Positions 50,595-60,183 of a DNA stretch of 64,000 bases are shown here, piece after piece. Positions within the stretch are counted from its first letter, which is position 1. Each line of letters starts with the position of its first letter. Source of the DNA: Vibrio cyclitrophicus (GTDB taxonomy: Bacteria; Pseudomonadota; Gammaproteobacteria; Enterobacterales; Vibrionaceae); NCBI GenBank assembly GCA_023206055.1, contig CP065367.1, positions 248,001 to 312,000 on the forward strand, written 5' to 3'. The notes under the pieces are model-generated. The model was given only the letters and a program-made list of their open reading frames with translations. It was not told the DNA's origin and did no database searches. Position numbers and translations under genes: made by a program.

Positions 50595-51926
50595 ATGCAT
50601 ATTACTCAAGGTCCACAATATAACGGTAAAGCGTCTAAGCGCTTGCATGTCATGGCTAAGCCGATTGGCGCTGCATGTAACATTGACTGTAAATATTGTT
50701 ACTACCTAAGTAAGCAAGATTTGTTGGAGTACAAAAAAGGCAGTTCTCCAAGAATGGATGATGAGACGCTAGAAACCTACATCCGACAATACATTGAAGG
50801 TCAAAACACGCCAGAAATCATCTTCTCATGGCAGGGCGGTGAACCGACCATGCTAGGTTTGGCATATTTTGAACGCGTGGTTGAGCTACAGAAAAAGTAC
50901 CAACCTAAAGGTGTATTGATTTCAAACGATTTACAAACCAATGGCACTTTGCTGAATGATGATTGGGCTGAGTTTCTTGCGAAGAATAACTTCCTGATCG
51001 GTTTGAGTATTGATGGTCCTGAAATGTTGCACAATGCCTATCGTGTCAACAGAGCAGGCCGTGGCACATTCAAACAAGTGATGGCGGCTGTGGAGCTGCT
51101 GCACAAACACCAAGTGAAATTCGCAACGCTGACTTGTGTGAATAACCTCACCAGTCAAAATGCACTTGAGGTGTATCGTTTCCTACGTGATGTGGTCAAA
51201 TCACCGCAAATGCAGTTTATTCCTATCGTTGAACAGAAAACGTTCAGAACGGTTGCACCACAAACATCCCAAGTGAGTGAGCAGCTCAAACAAGGCGACA
51301 AACGCCTGATCCCCGGCCACAAAGATTCGATCATGGAATCTTGGTGTGTGTCGGACTTGGCTTGGGGTAATTTCCTTATCTCTGTATTTGATGAGTGGGC
51401 TAAGAACGACATCGGTAAGGTGTTTGTTCAATATTTTGAAGCGAGCGTAGAAACATGGATTGGTCGCCCGAACCCGCTTTGTACTTTGAACGAGATATGT
51501 GGCAAAGGCCTAGCGATGGAGCCTAACGGTGATGTGTTCTCGTGTGACCACTATGTTTACCCTGAATACAAGATTGGCAATATTCATCACGAGAAGCTTG
51601 ATGATTTGGCGTACAGCGCACCACAGCAAAAGTTTGGCTTTGCTAAATCACGCACACTGACCAATCAATGTCAGCAGTGTGATTACAAGTTCGCTTGTCA
51701 TGGTGAGTGTCCTAAGAACCGCTTTATCAAAACTCGTGCAGGCGAACCGGGCTTGAACTACTTGTGTGCAGGTTGGCACAAGTTCTTTTCTCATGTCGAT
51801 AAATCAATGGCTTATATCGCTCGCGCGATGGGGCATCCAGTGGCTCATGGCAAATTCAGCGACTCAGTATTGTTGGCGCATCGAGCAAAACAGGCGCAAC
51901 AAGCTACGTTTGAGACGAAGTTTTAA
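50595..51926 (+). CDS. Anaerobic sulfatase-maturating enzyme (radical SAM, SPASM)
   Basis: 443 residues. The radical-SAM cluster motif is ACNIDCKYCYY (Cys28, Cys32, Cys35), followed by FSWQGGEPTM (the GGE motif), and the SPASM region carries CTLNEICGKG, GDVFSCDHYV and CQQCDYKFACHGECPKNR for the auxiliary clusters. anSMEs convert the active Cys or Ser of sulfatases to formylglycine without oxygen. The two sulfatases at 32932-36388 are Cys-type and are the obvious clients. Cytoplasmic. A poorly conserved ribosome site precedes the ATG. Confidence 0.93.
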   Translation: MHITQGPQYNGKASKRLHVMAKPIGAACNIDCKYCYYLSKQDLLEYKKGSSPRMDDETLETYIRQYIEGQNTPEIIFSWQGGEPTMLGLAYFERVVELQKKYQPKGVLISNDLQTNGTLLNDDWAEFLAKNNFLIGLSIDGPEMLHNAYRVNRAGRGTFKQVMAAVELLHKHQVKFATLTCVNNLTSQNALEVYRFLRDVVKSPQMQFIPIVEQKTFRTVAPQTSQVSEQLKQGDKRLIPGHKDSIMESWCVSDLAWGNFLISVFDEWAKNDIGKVFVQYFEASVETWIGRPNPLCTLNEICGKGLAMEPNGDVFSCDHYVYPEYKIGNIHHEKLDDLAYSAPQQKFGFAKSRTLTNQCQQCDYKFACHGECPKNRFIKTRAGEPGLNYLCAGWHKFFSHVDKSMAYIARAMGHPVAHGKFSDSVLLAHRAKQAQQATFETKF

Positions 51927-52013
51927 CTCGTTTTTTGGGTCAACAGATCCAATGCAAATTTAATTAGATACGAGTCTAAGGACAGGCTAAGTTCTCCAGC
52001 TTAAGGTAATACT

Positions 52014-53072
52014 ATGATCAAGAAGAGTTTAGCGACGGCTGTTGCTTTGTTGATATCAACGTCCGCATTGATTTCAACGTCTGCGATGGCTACGAATAGC
52101 GTTCAACAAACGGTTGACGCGCCAGCACAAAATATCAATCAAGTTCTTGAAATAACGGACACTCAAACCCGTATTCAGCAGTTGTCTTACATGGCACAAG
52201 ATCAGAATCAATCTGTTGAAAATCGTACTGGTGCATTGCAAGCACTTGCTTCATACCCAAGTCAAAATGCATTGGTGGCGGTTGCAAGAGGCTTAAAAGA
52301 TCAAAATCCTGAAGTTCGTGAAGCATCGGTGATTGGCTCTGAACCTTATCAACTGGAACATCGCTGGGCATTGGTATCTCCGTTGCTAAAAGACAGCGAT
52401 ACCATGGTTCGCCACACGGCAACATCCAATCTAATTCGTGACTTTAATGCTTTAGATGACGAGCAGAAAGCACAAATTGAACCACCAGTCGCAGAGTTGA
52501 TTAGCTTCTTGGAAATGCAAGAATCTGAAAAATTTCAACTGCTGTTTGCTGATGTGCTTCGTTGGCACAATGAGTGGGACAAGGCCGAAACTGTTTATTT
52601 AGAGCTCATTAAAACTCATCCTAAAGAGCCACAAGTTTGGTTGAGCTATGCCGATAACTTCCGTGCACAGAATAAAGACCAGCAAGCGGTTGAAGTGCTA
52701 GATCGTGGTTTGAAGAGTGTGCCAGATAACGCAGCAATGCATTACTCTAAATCTTTGACTCTAGTTCGCCTTGAAGACAAGAGCGCTGCAGCCAATGAGA
52801 TTGAAGTAGCCGCGAAGTTAGCGAAAGATAACAGCTACTACTGGTACCTCAATGGGGTATTACAAGAAGAGTTGGACATCGATAAATCGACTAAATCATT
52901 CGAAAAAGCGTATCTGATTTCGGGGTCTCCAGAGCAGTTATACGCGGTATGCGATATCTATGTCCGCTATGGCAATGAAAAGACCGATGATTGCTTAAGT
53001 GAGCTAGGTAAAGTGGCTCCTGATTATGTTATTGAGCAGTTGAAAGAGAAACGAGTCGCGCCAAGCTCATAA
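52014..53072 (+). CDS. Secreted HEAT/TPR protein, haem-less paralogue of the octahaem cytochrome tail
   Basis: 352 residues with a signal peptide (to about ALISTSAMA-TN). No CxxCH. HEAT-like helices (ALVAVARGLKDQNPEVREAS, LKDSDTMVRHTATSNLIRDF) are followed by TPR repeats. Order and wording follow residues about 495-788 of the octahaem cytochrome: LEPLLKDPVLSIR there and VSPLLKDSDTMVR here, DPQYWYVYGLALE there and DNSYYWYLNGVLQ here, SSLSKVAPPEAINQLK there and SELGKVAPDYVIEQLK here. It was probably made by duplication of that tail. It is 87 bases after the anSME gene on the same strand. Likely a periplasmic adaptor. Confidence 0.85.
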   Translation: MIKKSLATAVALLISTSALISTSAMATNSVQQTVDAPAQNINQVLEITDTQTRIQQLSYMAQDQNQSVENRTGALQALASYPSQNALVAVARGLKDQNPEVREASVIGSEPYQLEHRWALVSPLLKDSDTMVRHTATSNLIRDFNALDDEQKAQIEPPVAELISFLEMQESEKFQLLFADVLRWHNEWDKAETVYLELIKTHPKEPQVWLSYADNFRAQNKDQQAVEVLDRGLKSVPDNAAMHYSKSLTLVRLEDKSAAANEIEVAAKLAKDNSYYWYLNGVLQEELDIDKSTKSFEKAYLISGSPEQLYAVCDIYVRYGNEKTDDCLSELGKVAPDYVIEQLKEKRVAPSS

Positions 53073-53105
53073 TATTCTAATGAGTAAACAGCGAAGCCGG
53101 TAATG

Positions 53106-53137
53106 AAAAGCCAGTCGACACGTTCGACTGGCTTTTT
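53106..53137. terminator. Bidirectional terminator
   Basis: AAAAGCCAGTCGA (53106-53118) and TCGACTGGCTTTT (53124-53136) form a 13-bp stem, T-flanked in both directions, between the convergent HEAT/TPR gene and ggt. Confidence 0.9.
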
Positions 53138-53219
53138 CGCATCCTTGAACCACTTAGACAAGGCTCAAGCTATTAAAGATAAAATAAGGGCAAGCCTATT
53201 ACTTGCCCATTTCGTTTTA

Positions 53220-54950
53220 TCATTCACCCATAGAGCTTGATGCACGGCGTCTGTCGGTCGCGCCATATATCTTGCCATCTTTGATTTCAATGGCATTCAA
53301 GCCACTAACGACTGGAATGACATGCACCGGATAACCGAGCTGCATGAACTCTGGTACTAGCATTTCAGCGTAAGTTTTCTTCTCGATGAGTAAACCTGTT
53401 GGGTCATAAGGTTTGGTGCGGTCGATCTTAGTGCCGTATTGAATGTTTGGAAGATCAATAGCTTCCTGCGCAGACAGGTCCCAATCAAGAACACCTACCA
53501 CGGCTTTCAACACGTACCCCGGAATTTGCGAGCTACCTGGAGAGCCGACAACTAAACGCAGGTCGTCTTTTTTATCCATAACCATTAATGGTGTGATTGC
53601 AGAGCGTGGTCGCTTACCTGCTTCGATGGCATTTTGAGTCGGTTTACCGCTTATGGTGGGTTTGGTGGAGAAGTTCGCCATTTGTGCGTTAAGAATTACA
53701 CCATCGACCATTACTCCTGAACCCATACCTGTGCCGACGGTGCTGGTCATTGCAATGGCATTACCGTCTTTGTCGATGATGGATATGTGACCGGTATCTT
53801 GGCTCTCAAAACCTTGATACTGAGCGTAATCAGTATCTAATAGTTTGCCTGCTTTCGGATTTTTTTTCGCAATGCCACTCTCTGGAATGAGCTTACGTCG
53901 CTTATCGATGTAGGATTTGTCGAGTAGGGCAGCAACTGGCGCTTCAATGAAATCGGGGTCGCCAGCATAAGAGATACGATCGGCTTTGGCGATTCTCATA
54001 GCTTCAGTCATCAAGCGCCAAGGTTCAACATCGGTTTTAGACATGTTGCCTAAGTCATAGGCTTCCAACATTTCAAGGCTTTGAGCGACCATTACACCAC
54101 CAGAGGCAGGATAGCCAAATGAGACAATCTTATTGCCTCGGTAGTCGCTTTCAATAACCTCACGCTGTTTCACTTGGTACTGTTCAAAATCTTCGATAGA
54201 GAGTTTAGCTTGGTCGGCGTCGATTCGGCTGTTCACCGTTTCAACTATGTGCTTACCAAACTCGCCACCATAAAGGTACTTATCACCTTGTTGAGCAATA
54301 TTGGTCAATGTTGTGGCAAGCTTTGGGTTCTTCATCAATGTGCCGGTTGGTTTGATTTGGTCGTCATTCCAATACAGGGCTTCGATTTCTGGATCTTCAA
54401 TCAATCTTTCTTGTTCACGAACCACGATGTCGTAGGTGTAGCTGTTCATCGCATAGCCCTTGCTTGCCAGTTCAATCGCGGGTTGAACAAGCTCAGACCA
54501 AGGCAGCTTTCCATATTGTTGATGAGTGCTATAGAGCAAGCGAAGTGTGCCGGGAACGGCAACAGAACGAGCCCCTAGAATCTCGTTTCGACTAAGCGCT
54601 TTTCCATTTTCCATGAACATGTCTGGAGTGGCACTTGAAGGAGCTTCATCTCGTCCATCAAGAGCGAGGAATTGATCTTTGTCTTTTTGATAAAACAGCG
54701 CAAAAGTACCACCGCCAATCCCAGTCATATCAGGTTCAACTACCGACATTGTCATCTGCATCGCCACCATCGTATCGACTGCGTTACCTCCTTTTTTGAG
54801 TATCGAATACCCTGTGCTGCTTACGTATGGATTCGTGGCACTTACCATAAACTCTTCGCCAGTTTCGTCCGGTGTAATTGGAAAAGGATTTGGCTCAGCG
54901 GCGAAACCGACCGCTGAAACCAAACTTAAAGATAAAGTAGCTATTCGCAT
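53220..54950 (-). CDS. ggt: Gamma-glutamyltransferase
   Basis: 576 residues with a signal peptide (to about GFA-AEPNP) and GGAG before the ATG. Family landmarks: GGNAVDTMVAMQMTMSVVEPDMTGIGGGTFALFY, the autocleavage site in SQDTGHISIIDKDGNAIAMTST (the catalytic Thr kept), GVILNAQMANF and VGSPGSSQIPGY. The proenzyme cuts itself at that Thr into large and small subunits and acts on glutathione and other gamma-glutamyl compounds in the periplasm. The residue after the nucleophile pair is Gly rather than the usual Thr. The gene is convergent to the HEAT/TPR gene; connection to the sulfatase locus is not shown. Confidence 0.95.
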   Translation of the reverse strand: MRIATLSLSLVSAVGFAAEPNPFPITPDETGEEFMVSATNPYVSSTGYSILKKGGNAVDTMVAMQMTMSVVEPDMTGIGGGTFALFYQKDKDQFLALDGRDEAPSSATPDMFMENGKALSRNEILGARSVAVPGTLRLLYSTHQQYGKLPWSELVQPAIELASKGYAMNSYTYDIVVREQERLIEDPEIEALYWNDDQIKPTGTLMKNPKLATTLTNIAQQGDKYLYGGEFGKHIVETVNSRIDADQAKLSIEDFEQYQVKQREVIESDYRGNKIVSFGYPASGGVMVAQSLEMLEAYDLGNMSKTDVEPWRLMTEAMRIAKADRISYAGDPDFIEAPVAALLDKSYIDKRRKLIPESGIAKKNPKAGKLLDTDYAQYQGFESQDTGHISIIDKDGNAIAMTSTVGTGMGSGVMVDGVILNAQMANFSTKPTISGKPTQNAIEAGKRPRSAITPLMVMDKKDDLRLVVGSPGSSQIPGYVLKAVVGVLDWDLSAQEAIDLPNIQYGTKIDRTKPYDPTGLLIEKKTYAEMLVPEFMQLGYPVHVIPVVSGLNAIEIKDGKIYGATDRRRASSSMGE

Positions 54951-55145
54951 GCGTTCTCCGTTTAAGGTATCTGTTTATTCGCTCTTAGGTTGACCAAATT
55001 AAGGTAGTGAAGTTCGTAAGTTTAAGACCTTTTTACACAGTGTTGACAGCTCTGACATTAATCGCCAGATCTCCTAAATGTTTCTGTATTAAAGGATAGT
55101 TAAGACCAATGTTATGGCTTGTTAAGCATGACAATTCAAAGACAT

Positions 55146-55183
55146 AAAAAAGCCCAGACTGTTTGATTAGCTTGGGCTTTTAT
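55146..55183 (-). terminator. Terminator of the kinase-binding protein-porin operon
   Basis: AAAAGCCCA near 55148-55156 pairs with TGGGCTTTT near 55173-55181; on the minus strand it is followed by T residues. It lies about 30 bases after the porin stop. Confidence 0.8.
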
Positions 55184-55211
55184 TTCTATTTACGATGATC
55201 TTTACGCATGA

Positions 55212-56279
55212 TTAGAAAACGAAACTCAACATGATGGTGTAGAGAACAGCGTCTTTATCGTCAAAAGTACCCTGCGGATAGAAGTCTTCAACAAAGGCGC
55301 CGTTTGTTTTACGAGCTTCAAAATATTGCACTTCACCATTGATAGAGACGTTTGGTAACACATCGTAATCCACACCAATTAGGTAGCTGTTTCCTGTTAG
55401 GTGTTCGTGTGAATCAAACTCTGCTCCGTAAACGACGTATGGAGTGAATAAATTTAGCCTATAGCCCAAACTAGCGTACATCGAGGATGAAAAGTCACTG
55501 ATCTGCCCTTCACTTGTAAGTACCGCTTTACCTAATTCGTACTCAGCACCTAGTGACCAAAGTTGGATGTGTTGGTTTTTCAGTAGTCTTGGGTTAGGCA
55601 GAAACACTGAGTCAATTGTTTGATCGAAATTTGAATCTAAGAAGGATAAATTCCAACGATAGTTTTCACCACTTAACTGAAGGTTGGCACCAAACATACG
55701 ATTAGTTTCGAATTCCAGTTCTGTGCTCGAATTAAAGTCGACTTTGTTTTTGTCTTTTACACCGAAGAAAGGGGAGAGCAATAGCGTGGCTTCATCACTC
55801 ACATCGTGAGTCCAGCTCACTTTAATGCCGTTGAAAGCTGTGATTCCGAGAACGCTGTCATACACTTCTGTCGGTGGCCTTGCTGTCATATAGGCTTGGC
55901 CTACATAGTAGTACTCAGAGGCAAGGAATAGTGGCAGTCGCAATCGACCAACGCTGACATCAAAGTCATTAAATTCGTATCCGAGGTAAGCCCACTCTAG
56001 TTGCGGTTCACTCCAGTCATATTGAGGTGGTTTGACTACTTGCACGGAGGCTTTGAATGAATTGTAGAAGTAGTCGAGTTGAACACCGAATGTGGTATCA
56101 CAGTCGTAACAGCTCTCATCAGTAAAACCGTGGTTGATGATTAATGGGTTATCATTATCCGATGTTGCCCAAGACGTTGAACCAAAGCCACTCAAGGACA
56201 AATTTTCTGTAAGCTCGATAATCGCAAAAGCCGGAGAGGCCATTGAGGCACATAACACTGACGTAATTATTCTTTTCAT
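55212..56279 (-). CDS. Outer-membrane porin-like beta-barrel
   Basis: 355 residues with a signal peptide (MKRIITSVLCASMASPAFA). The mature part starts LSLSGFGSTSWATSD and has the alternating strand pattern ending in LSFVF with a C-terminal Phe, as in BAM-inserted barrels. A periplasmic-type Cys pair (CYDC) occurs near residue 57. It begins one base after the stop of the PstS-like gene with GGAG upstream, so all three genes form one operon. Transported solute unknown; pairing with a phosphate-binding-like protein hints at an anion, by inference only. Confidence 0.8.
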   Translation of the reverse strand: MKRIITSVLCASMASPAFAIIELTENLSLSGFGSTSWATSDNDNPLIINHGFTDESCYDCDTTFGVQLDYFYNSFKASVQVVKPPQYDWSEPQLEWAYLGYEFNDFDVSVGRLRLPLFLASEYYYVGQAYMTARPPTEVYDSVLGITAFNGIKVSWTHDVSDEATLLLSPFFGVKDKNKVDFNSSTELEFETNRMFGANLQLSGENYRWNLSFLDSNFDQTIDSVFLPNPRLLKNQHIQLWSLGAEYELGKAVLTSEGQISDFSSSMYASLGYRLNLFTPYVVYGAEFDSHEHLTGNSYLIGVDYDVLPNVSINGEVQYFEARKTNGAFVEDFYPQGTFDDKDAVLYTIMLSFVF

Positions 56280-56280
56280 A

Positions 56281-56757
56281 TTATTTCTCCGAACTTATAA
56301 CGTAGAGAACGTTGGCATTTTGAGGAACCGAAGAGAGTGGGGAGTAACCAATACGATTTGGTTTGTCATTAAGCCAGTCCACTAAACTGTCTGTTGACGC
56401 CGTTTTGATTTCTCTTGGATAACGCGCTTTTCCTGAAAAAGACAAGCCAGCCCAATGTGCATTCATCTGAGCGGCATTTTTGCCAAGTAAAAGCTGATAA
56501 AATTGTTCTCTCTCGGCGCTGTTTTCAGGCCAATCTGATAGTTCTACACGTTTGCCATTGAGGCGTTTTGTTTTTCCTCGGTATAGCTTTCTCGCTTTGT
56601 TTATCGATATCTCTTCAAACCCAGAGTCTAAAGAAAATATGGCGTAATCTTCTGCGGCATGAGCGGGGCTGAGAAGTAGTAAACTTCCTAGCAACCCAAT
56701 CACTGCGGGTAGCAGTGCTCTGCACGAGAGTGTTTTAATTGTTTTGATCCAATCCAT
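56281..56757 (-). CDS. Short periplasmic PstS-like (PBP-like) protein
   Basis: 158 residues with a signal peptide (to about SPAHA-AED) and GGAG before the ATG. The segment ISINKARKLYRGKTKRLNGKRVELSDWPENSAEREQFYQLLLGK and the GYSPLSSVPQNANVLYVI end match the small single-lobe proteins annotated phosphate ABC transporter substrate-binding. It is about half a normal PstS, and no ABC transporter is nearby. Located between a hybrid kinase and a porin, it may present a ligand to the kinase. Confidence 0.8.
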   Translation of the reverse strand: MDWIKTIKTLSCRALLPAVIGLLGSLLLLSPAHAAEDYAIFSLDSGFEEISINKARKLYRGKTKRLNGKRVELSDWPENSAEREQFYQLLLGKNAAQMNAHWAGLSFSGKARYPREIKTASTDSLVDWLNDKPNRIGYSPLSSVPQNANVLYVISSEK

Positions 56758-56766
56758 TGGTTTCTC

Positions 56767-59700
56767 CTAACAAGTCGCACTTTCTATTTGGTGGAACAGT
56801 TTTTCTTTTCTTACGGGCTTCGCTACGTACCCATCCATTCCGGAATCAAAGCACTTTTGAATATCATCATCGATAACGCTGGCGGTTAACGCGATAATAG
56901 GAGTTTTGCTTAAGCCTAGGTTTTTCTCGTGTTCGCGAATCTCCTTAGTTGCGGTGAAACCGTCCATAATAGGCATCATGCAGTCCATCAAAATAATGTC
57001 GAAGCTACTGTCGTTTTGGTACATATCAACGGCAATTTGTCCGTTGTCTGCAATTTCAAAAGCGTAGCCGGCTTTTTTAAGCATCACTGAAGCAACTTTC
57101 TGGTTCACGCGATTGTCTTCAACCAAGAGAATCTTTTCAGACTTGCTTGGTACTACGTTCAACTCAGGTTGCTCCGGTAATGTTTGCTTGGCTGTTTGTG
57201 CGCTATGAATAGGTGTGACCGTTGAGTTTGAAGGTGTTGCAGGTGCGTTTTGCGTCGTCGGCAGTGGCATCGCTTCTACTGCTGCGAGAACCTTCTCTTT
57301 CAACATCTCGAACTTGAATGGTTTAGGCACGTAATCGTCCATGCCTACGTCGAAACATTTTTGAATATCATCATCAATCACACTCGCTGTAAGAGCGATG
57401 ATAGGAATACGACGAGTGGAATTGGCCTCTTTTTCAACGCGGCGAATATTAGCTGTTGCTTCAAAGCCATCCATCACTGGCATCATGCAGTCCATAAGAA
57501 TTGCGGCGTAATGTGGGTTGGCTGTAAACATGTCGACCGCTTCTTGTCCGTTATTAGCGAACTCGAATTCGAAACCGCTTTTTCCAACGTGAAGCCCCGC
57601 GATTTTCTGGTTGATCTTATTGTCTTCGACGATCAGGATTTTGTGTTGAATCGTCACTATTTGCTGGTTGGCTTCTGACAGCTCGGCTAGACCTTGTGAG
57701 TCACAAAGTTCAACGGCTTTTATTAAGCGCAAGCCGAGTAGGGGTTGTGATACTTGAGCGGTAATACAGTGCCCAATATCTGCTGGGTCACTTAGGAATG
57801 AACGAATCAAACAAATTGTTGCGCCATTCTTGTGGAGTTTGTCTAGGTTGTCTGAATAGTCGATCGCTTGGAATGAATCGTCTTCAGCAAAAATGACGGT
57901 GGTTGGTTTGTCGTGTTTTTTCGCAGAAATGTGCTCGTTAATTGTATCCGCGCTGTTTGTTTGCTGAGTGACTTTCAAGCCATAGAGATTAAGGTCGCTT
58001 TCGATTCGCTCAGTAAGTATATTCTCGTTACCTAGAATATAGATATTTGTTGAGGCTGTGCTTGGTTTTGGTAACATCAAATCAACGGCCAATGCTAGGT
58101 CGAAGTAGAAGCAACTACCTTCACCTTTGACGGAATCGAGTTGGATTTGGCCACCCATCAGTTCAACCAACTGAGTACTAATAGCAAGACCAAGACCCGT
58201 ACCACCGAATTGTCTGGTTGTCGAATCGTCCTCTTGAGCGAACGGTTCGAATATCTGTTTCTGTTGCTGCTTGTCGATACCAATACCTGTGTCGCGAACG
58301 GCTAATCGAATGGTGACATTATCGTTAGATTGTTCGAGTGTTTTGATCGACAGTGTTACGCCACCTTCTGCAGTAAACTTCACCGCGTTCGACATAAAGT
58401 TCATCAAGATCTGTCTTAGACGGTGATCGTCTATCATCACGCGTGCTGGTGTATCAGGGCTGATATCGACGTTAACTGATATTTTTTGCTCTTTGGCTTT
58501 TGGTGCAACAATAGAAGCTATGTCGTAAATCGACTCTCGAATTGATGCTGAATGAGGGCTGATCAACAACATGCCAGATTCGATTTTAGAGAAGTCCAAA
58601 ATGTCGTTGATAAGGCTTAATAGCAGTTGAGAAGAGGTCTCAATGGTATCGACATAATCGCGTTGTGTTGGTGTCAGCGGTGTATCAGATAAGATCTCAG
58701 AAATACCAATAACCCCATTCAATGGAGTACGAATCTCGTGTGACATGTTTGCCAAGAAGCTACTTTTGGCCTTACTGGCTTGTATCGCGTGATCTTTTGC
58801 TTCTTCAGCGTCTTCTTTAGCTCGCTCGGCGTCTTCTTTTGCTACCGTCAGTCTATCTTTCGCGAGTTCTCGTTCGATGGTCAATCGTTCAACCTGCTGA
58901 GCAAACAGACTGAGTTCATCTTTACCTTGGATTAATTTGTCTAAAGAAGGGCGAGTGTCATCATTTTCGCTTTTTAAGAAAGCTAACACCAAATTTAGGT
59001 TGTTGGTGACTTGTCTTGCCAAGCTTAAGGTTAGTCCCATAACGATCATTGCGAGCACAGCAACAATGGAAATAAACAAGGTTCGTTGTACTTGCGCGTC
59101 GTAGATGGCTTGCTCAACCTCTTGTTGGAATTCTTGCTTGATCACATTGCCTAGGCTTTGCAATAAATTAAGTCGAGCACTCATCGCCTCCAACCCTATA
59201 GATACCTCTTGAGGTGTCAGTTGGCTGATTGCGTTTAGATCGAGTAGCGCGTTTCTGATCTCTTGGCTCTGAGCAAATACGTCGTTTCTAAACACCTCAA
59301 CCATCAGTGACACTTGATGTTCGTTGGCATTCAACGATACAAAGCGTTCTAGGAACAACTGTTGTCTTTCACTAAGTGTTTCAATTTGTTCAGCGAGTTC
59401 TGGGTCGTATTCTTGGTTAGTTTGGAATATCTCAATCAATGAGGTACCTAGCTTGAACTCTTCGTTTGACCAGAACATCAACCATTCAAGTTGTTGTAAT
59501 GCGGTGAGGTGTTGTTGAATTTCACGCTTGGTGTTTTCGAAAGGGACTTTTTCGACTTCAAGTAACAGTTGTTTGTATAAATCACTCTGCCATTCGAGGG
59601 CGTCCAATTTATCGTAAGTGTCAGTCGCTTCCATCGTTGATAGGGTCGCTTCACTGAAATCTGAAACCAGTTGATTCATATCATCAGAAGCGCCTAAAAA

Positions 59701-59982
59701 AATGATGGGTGACAGCGTTTTTAATTCTGCCTTTACTTGGCTGCTTTGTGTTGCGAACTCTTCAGGGCTAGAAGCGAGGGTGCTTCGATACAAGACTGAA
59801 ATATCTTGAAGGTACACAGATAACTGATTGGTCCGTTCAAAATCGGTTAACTGTGTCGTTAAGATATAAGCTTGTCTGCCAGCAAGGAAGAGCAGTAGTG
59901 AAATGGGAAGTAGAACTAAGCCAAAGAGTTTATGTTTGACTGAAAGGTTATTCCAGACCGTAATCGCCATATAAGGATCCAT
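56767..59982 (-). CDS. Hybrid sensor histidine kinase with two receiver domains
   Basis: 1071 residues. Membrane helices at about 17-38 and 301-323 bracket a helical periplasmic sensor of about 260 residues. A coiled coil rich in Lys/Glu/Ala (about 365-405) leads to HisKA with His415 in LANMSHEIRTP, then HATPase (RDTGIGIDKQQQKQ, GGTGLGLAI), a degenerate middle domain, and two receivers with ILIVEDNKINQK / ILMDCMMPVMDG and ILLVEDNRVNQK / ILMDCMMPIMDG; these two share long identical stretches, so arose by duplication. The start at 59982 or an ATG 12 bases later is possible. It heads an operon with a PstS-like protein and a porin. Confidence 0.9.
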   Translation of the reverse strand: MDPYMAITVWNNLSVKHKLFGLVLLPISLLLFLAGRQAYILTTQLTDFERTNQLSVYLQDISVLYRSTLASSPEEFATQSSQVKAELKTLSPIIFLGASDDMNQLVSDFSEATLSTMEATDTYDKLDALEWQSDLYKQLLLEVEKVPFENTKREIQQHLTALQQLEWLMFWSNEEFKLGTSLIEIFQTNQEYDPELAEQIETLSERQQLFLERFVSLNANEHQVSLMVEVFRNDVFAQSQEIRNALLDLNAISQLTPQEVSIGLEAMSARLNLLQSLGNVIKQEFQQEVEQAIYDAQVQRTLFISIVAVLAMIVMGLTLSLARQVTNNLNLVLAFLKSENDDTRPSLDKLIQGKDELSLFAQQVERLTIERELAKDRLTVAKEDAERAKEDAEEAKDHAIQASKAKSSFLANMSHEIRTPLNGVIGISEILSDTPLTPTQRDYVDTIETSSQLLLSLINDILDFSKIESGMLLISPHSASIRESIYDIASIVAPKAKEQKISVNVDISPDTPARVMIDDHRLRQILMNFMSNAVKFTAEGGVTLSIKTLEQSNDNVTIRLAVRDTGIGIDKQQQKQIFEPFAQEDDSTTRQFGGTGLGLAISTQLVELMGGQIQLDSVKGEGSCFYFDLALAVDLMLPKPSTASTNIYILGNENILTERIESDLNLYGLKVTQQTNSADTINEHISAKKHDKPTTVIFAEDDSFQAIDYSDNLDKLHKNGATICLIRSFLSDPADIGHCITAQVSQPLLGLRLIKAVELCDSQGLAELSEANQQIVTIQHKILIVEDNKINQKIAGLHVGKSGFEFEFANNGQEAVDMFTANPHYAAILMDCMMPVMDGFEATANIRRVEKEANSTRRIPIIALTASVIDDDIQKCFDVGMDDYVPKPFKFEMLKEKVLAAVEAMPLPTTQNAPATPSNSTVTPIHSAQTAKQTLPEQPELNVVPSKSEKILLVEDNRVNQKVASVMLKKAGYAFEIADNGQIAVDMYQNDSSFDIILMDCMMPIMDGFTATKEIREHEKNLGLSKTPIIALTASVIDDDIQKCFDSGMDGYVAKPVRKEKLFHQIESATC

Positions 59983-60183
59983 CCAACTGTTTTTATATAA
60001 AAACAGTAGAATAAAAATGCAGATATGGAAACTTTGAAATGGTAAATTTTATGTAAGTGTGGGAGGGGTATAAGTTCTTGTGATTCCAGAGCTTATTTTG
60101 AAATACGTTCTTTTATTAGTAATTTATAGCGTTTGCCGGTCGGTTTGGTTTGTATGCTTATTGATGAATGACTTAAAAGAAAG

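Noticed and set aside
57250..57678. 142-residue plus-strand ORF within the double-receiver kinase
   Set aside because: Antisense to duplicated receiver domains; Cys/His-rich artefact, not a real metal protein.
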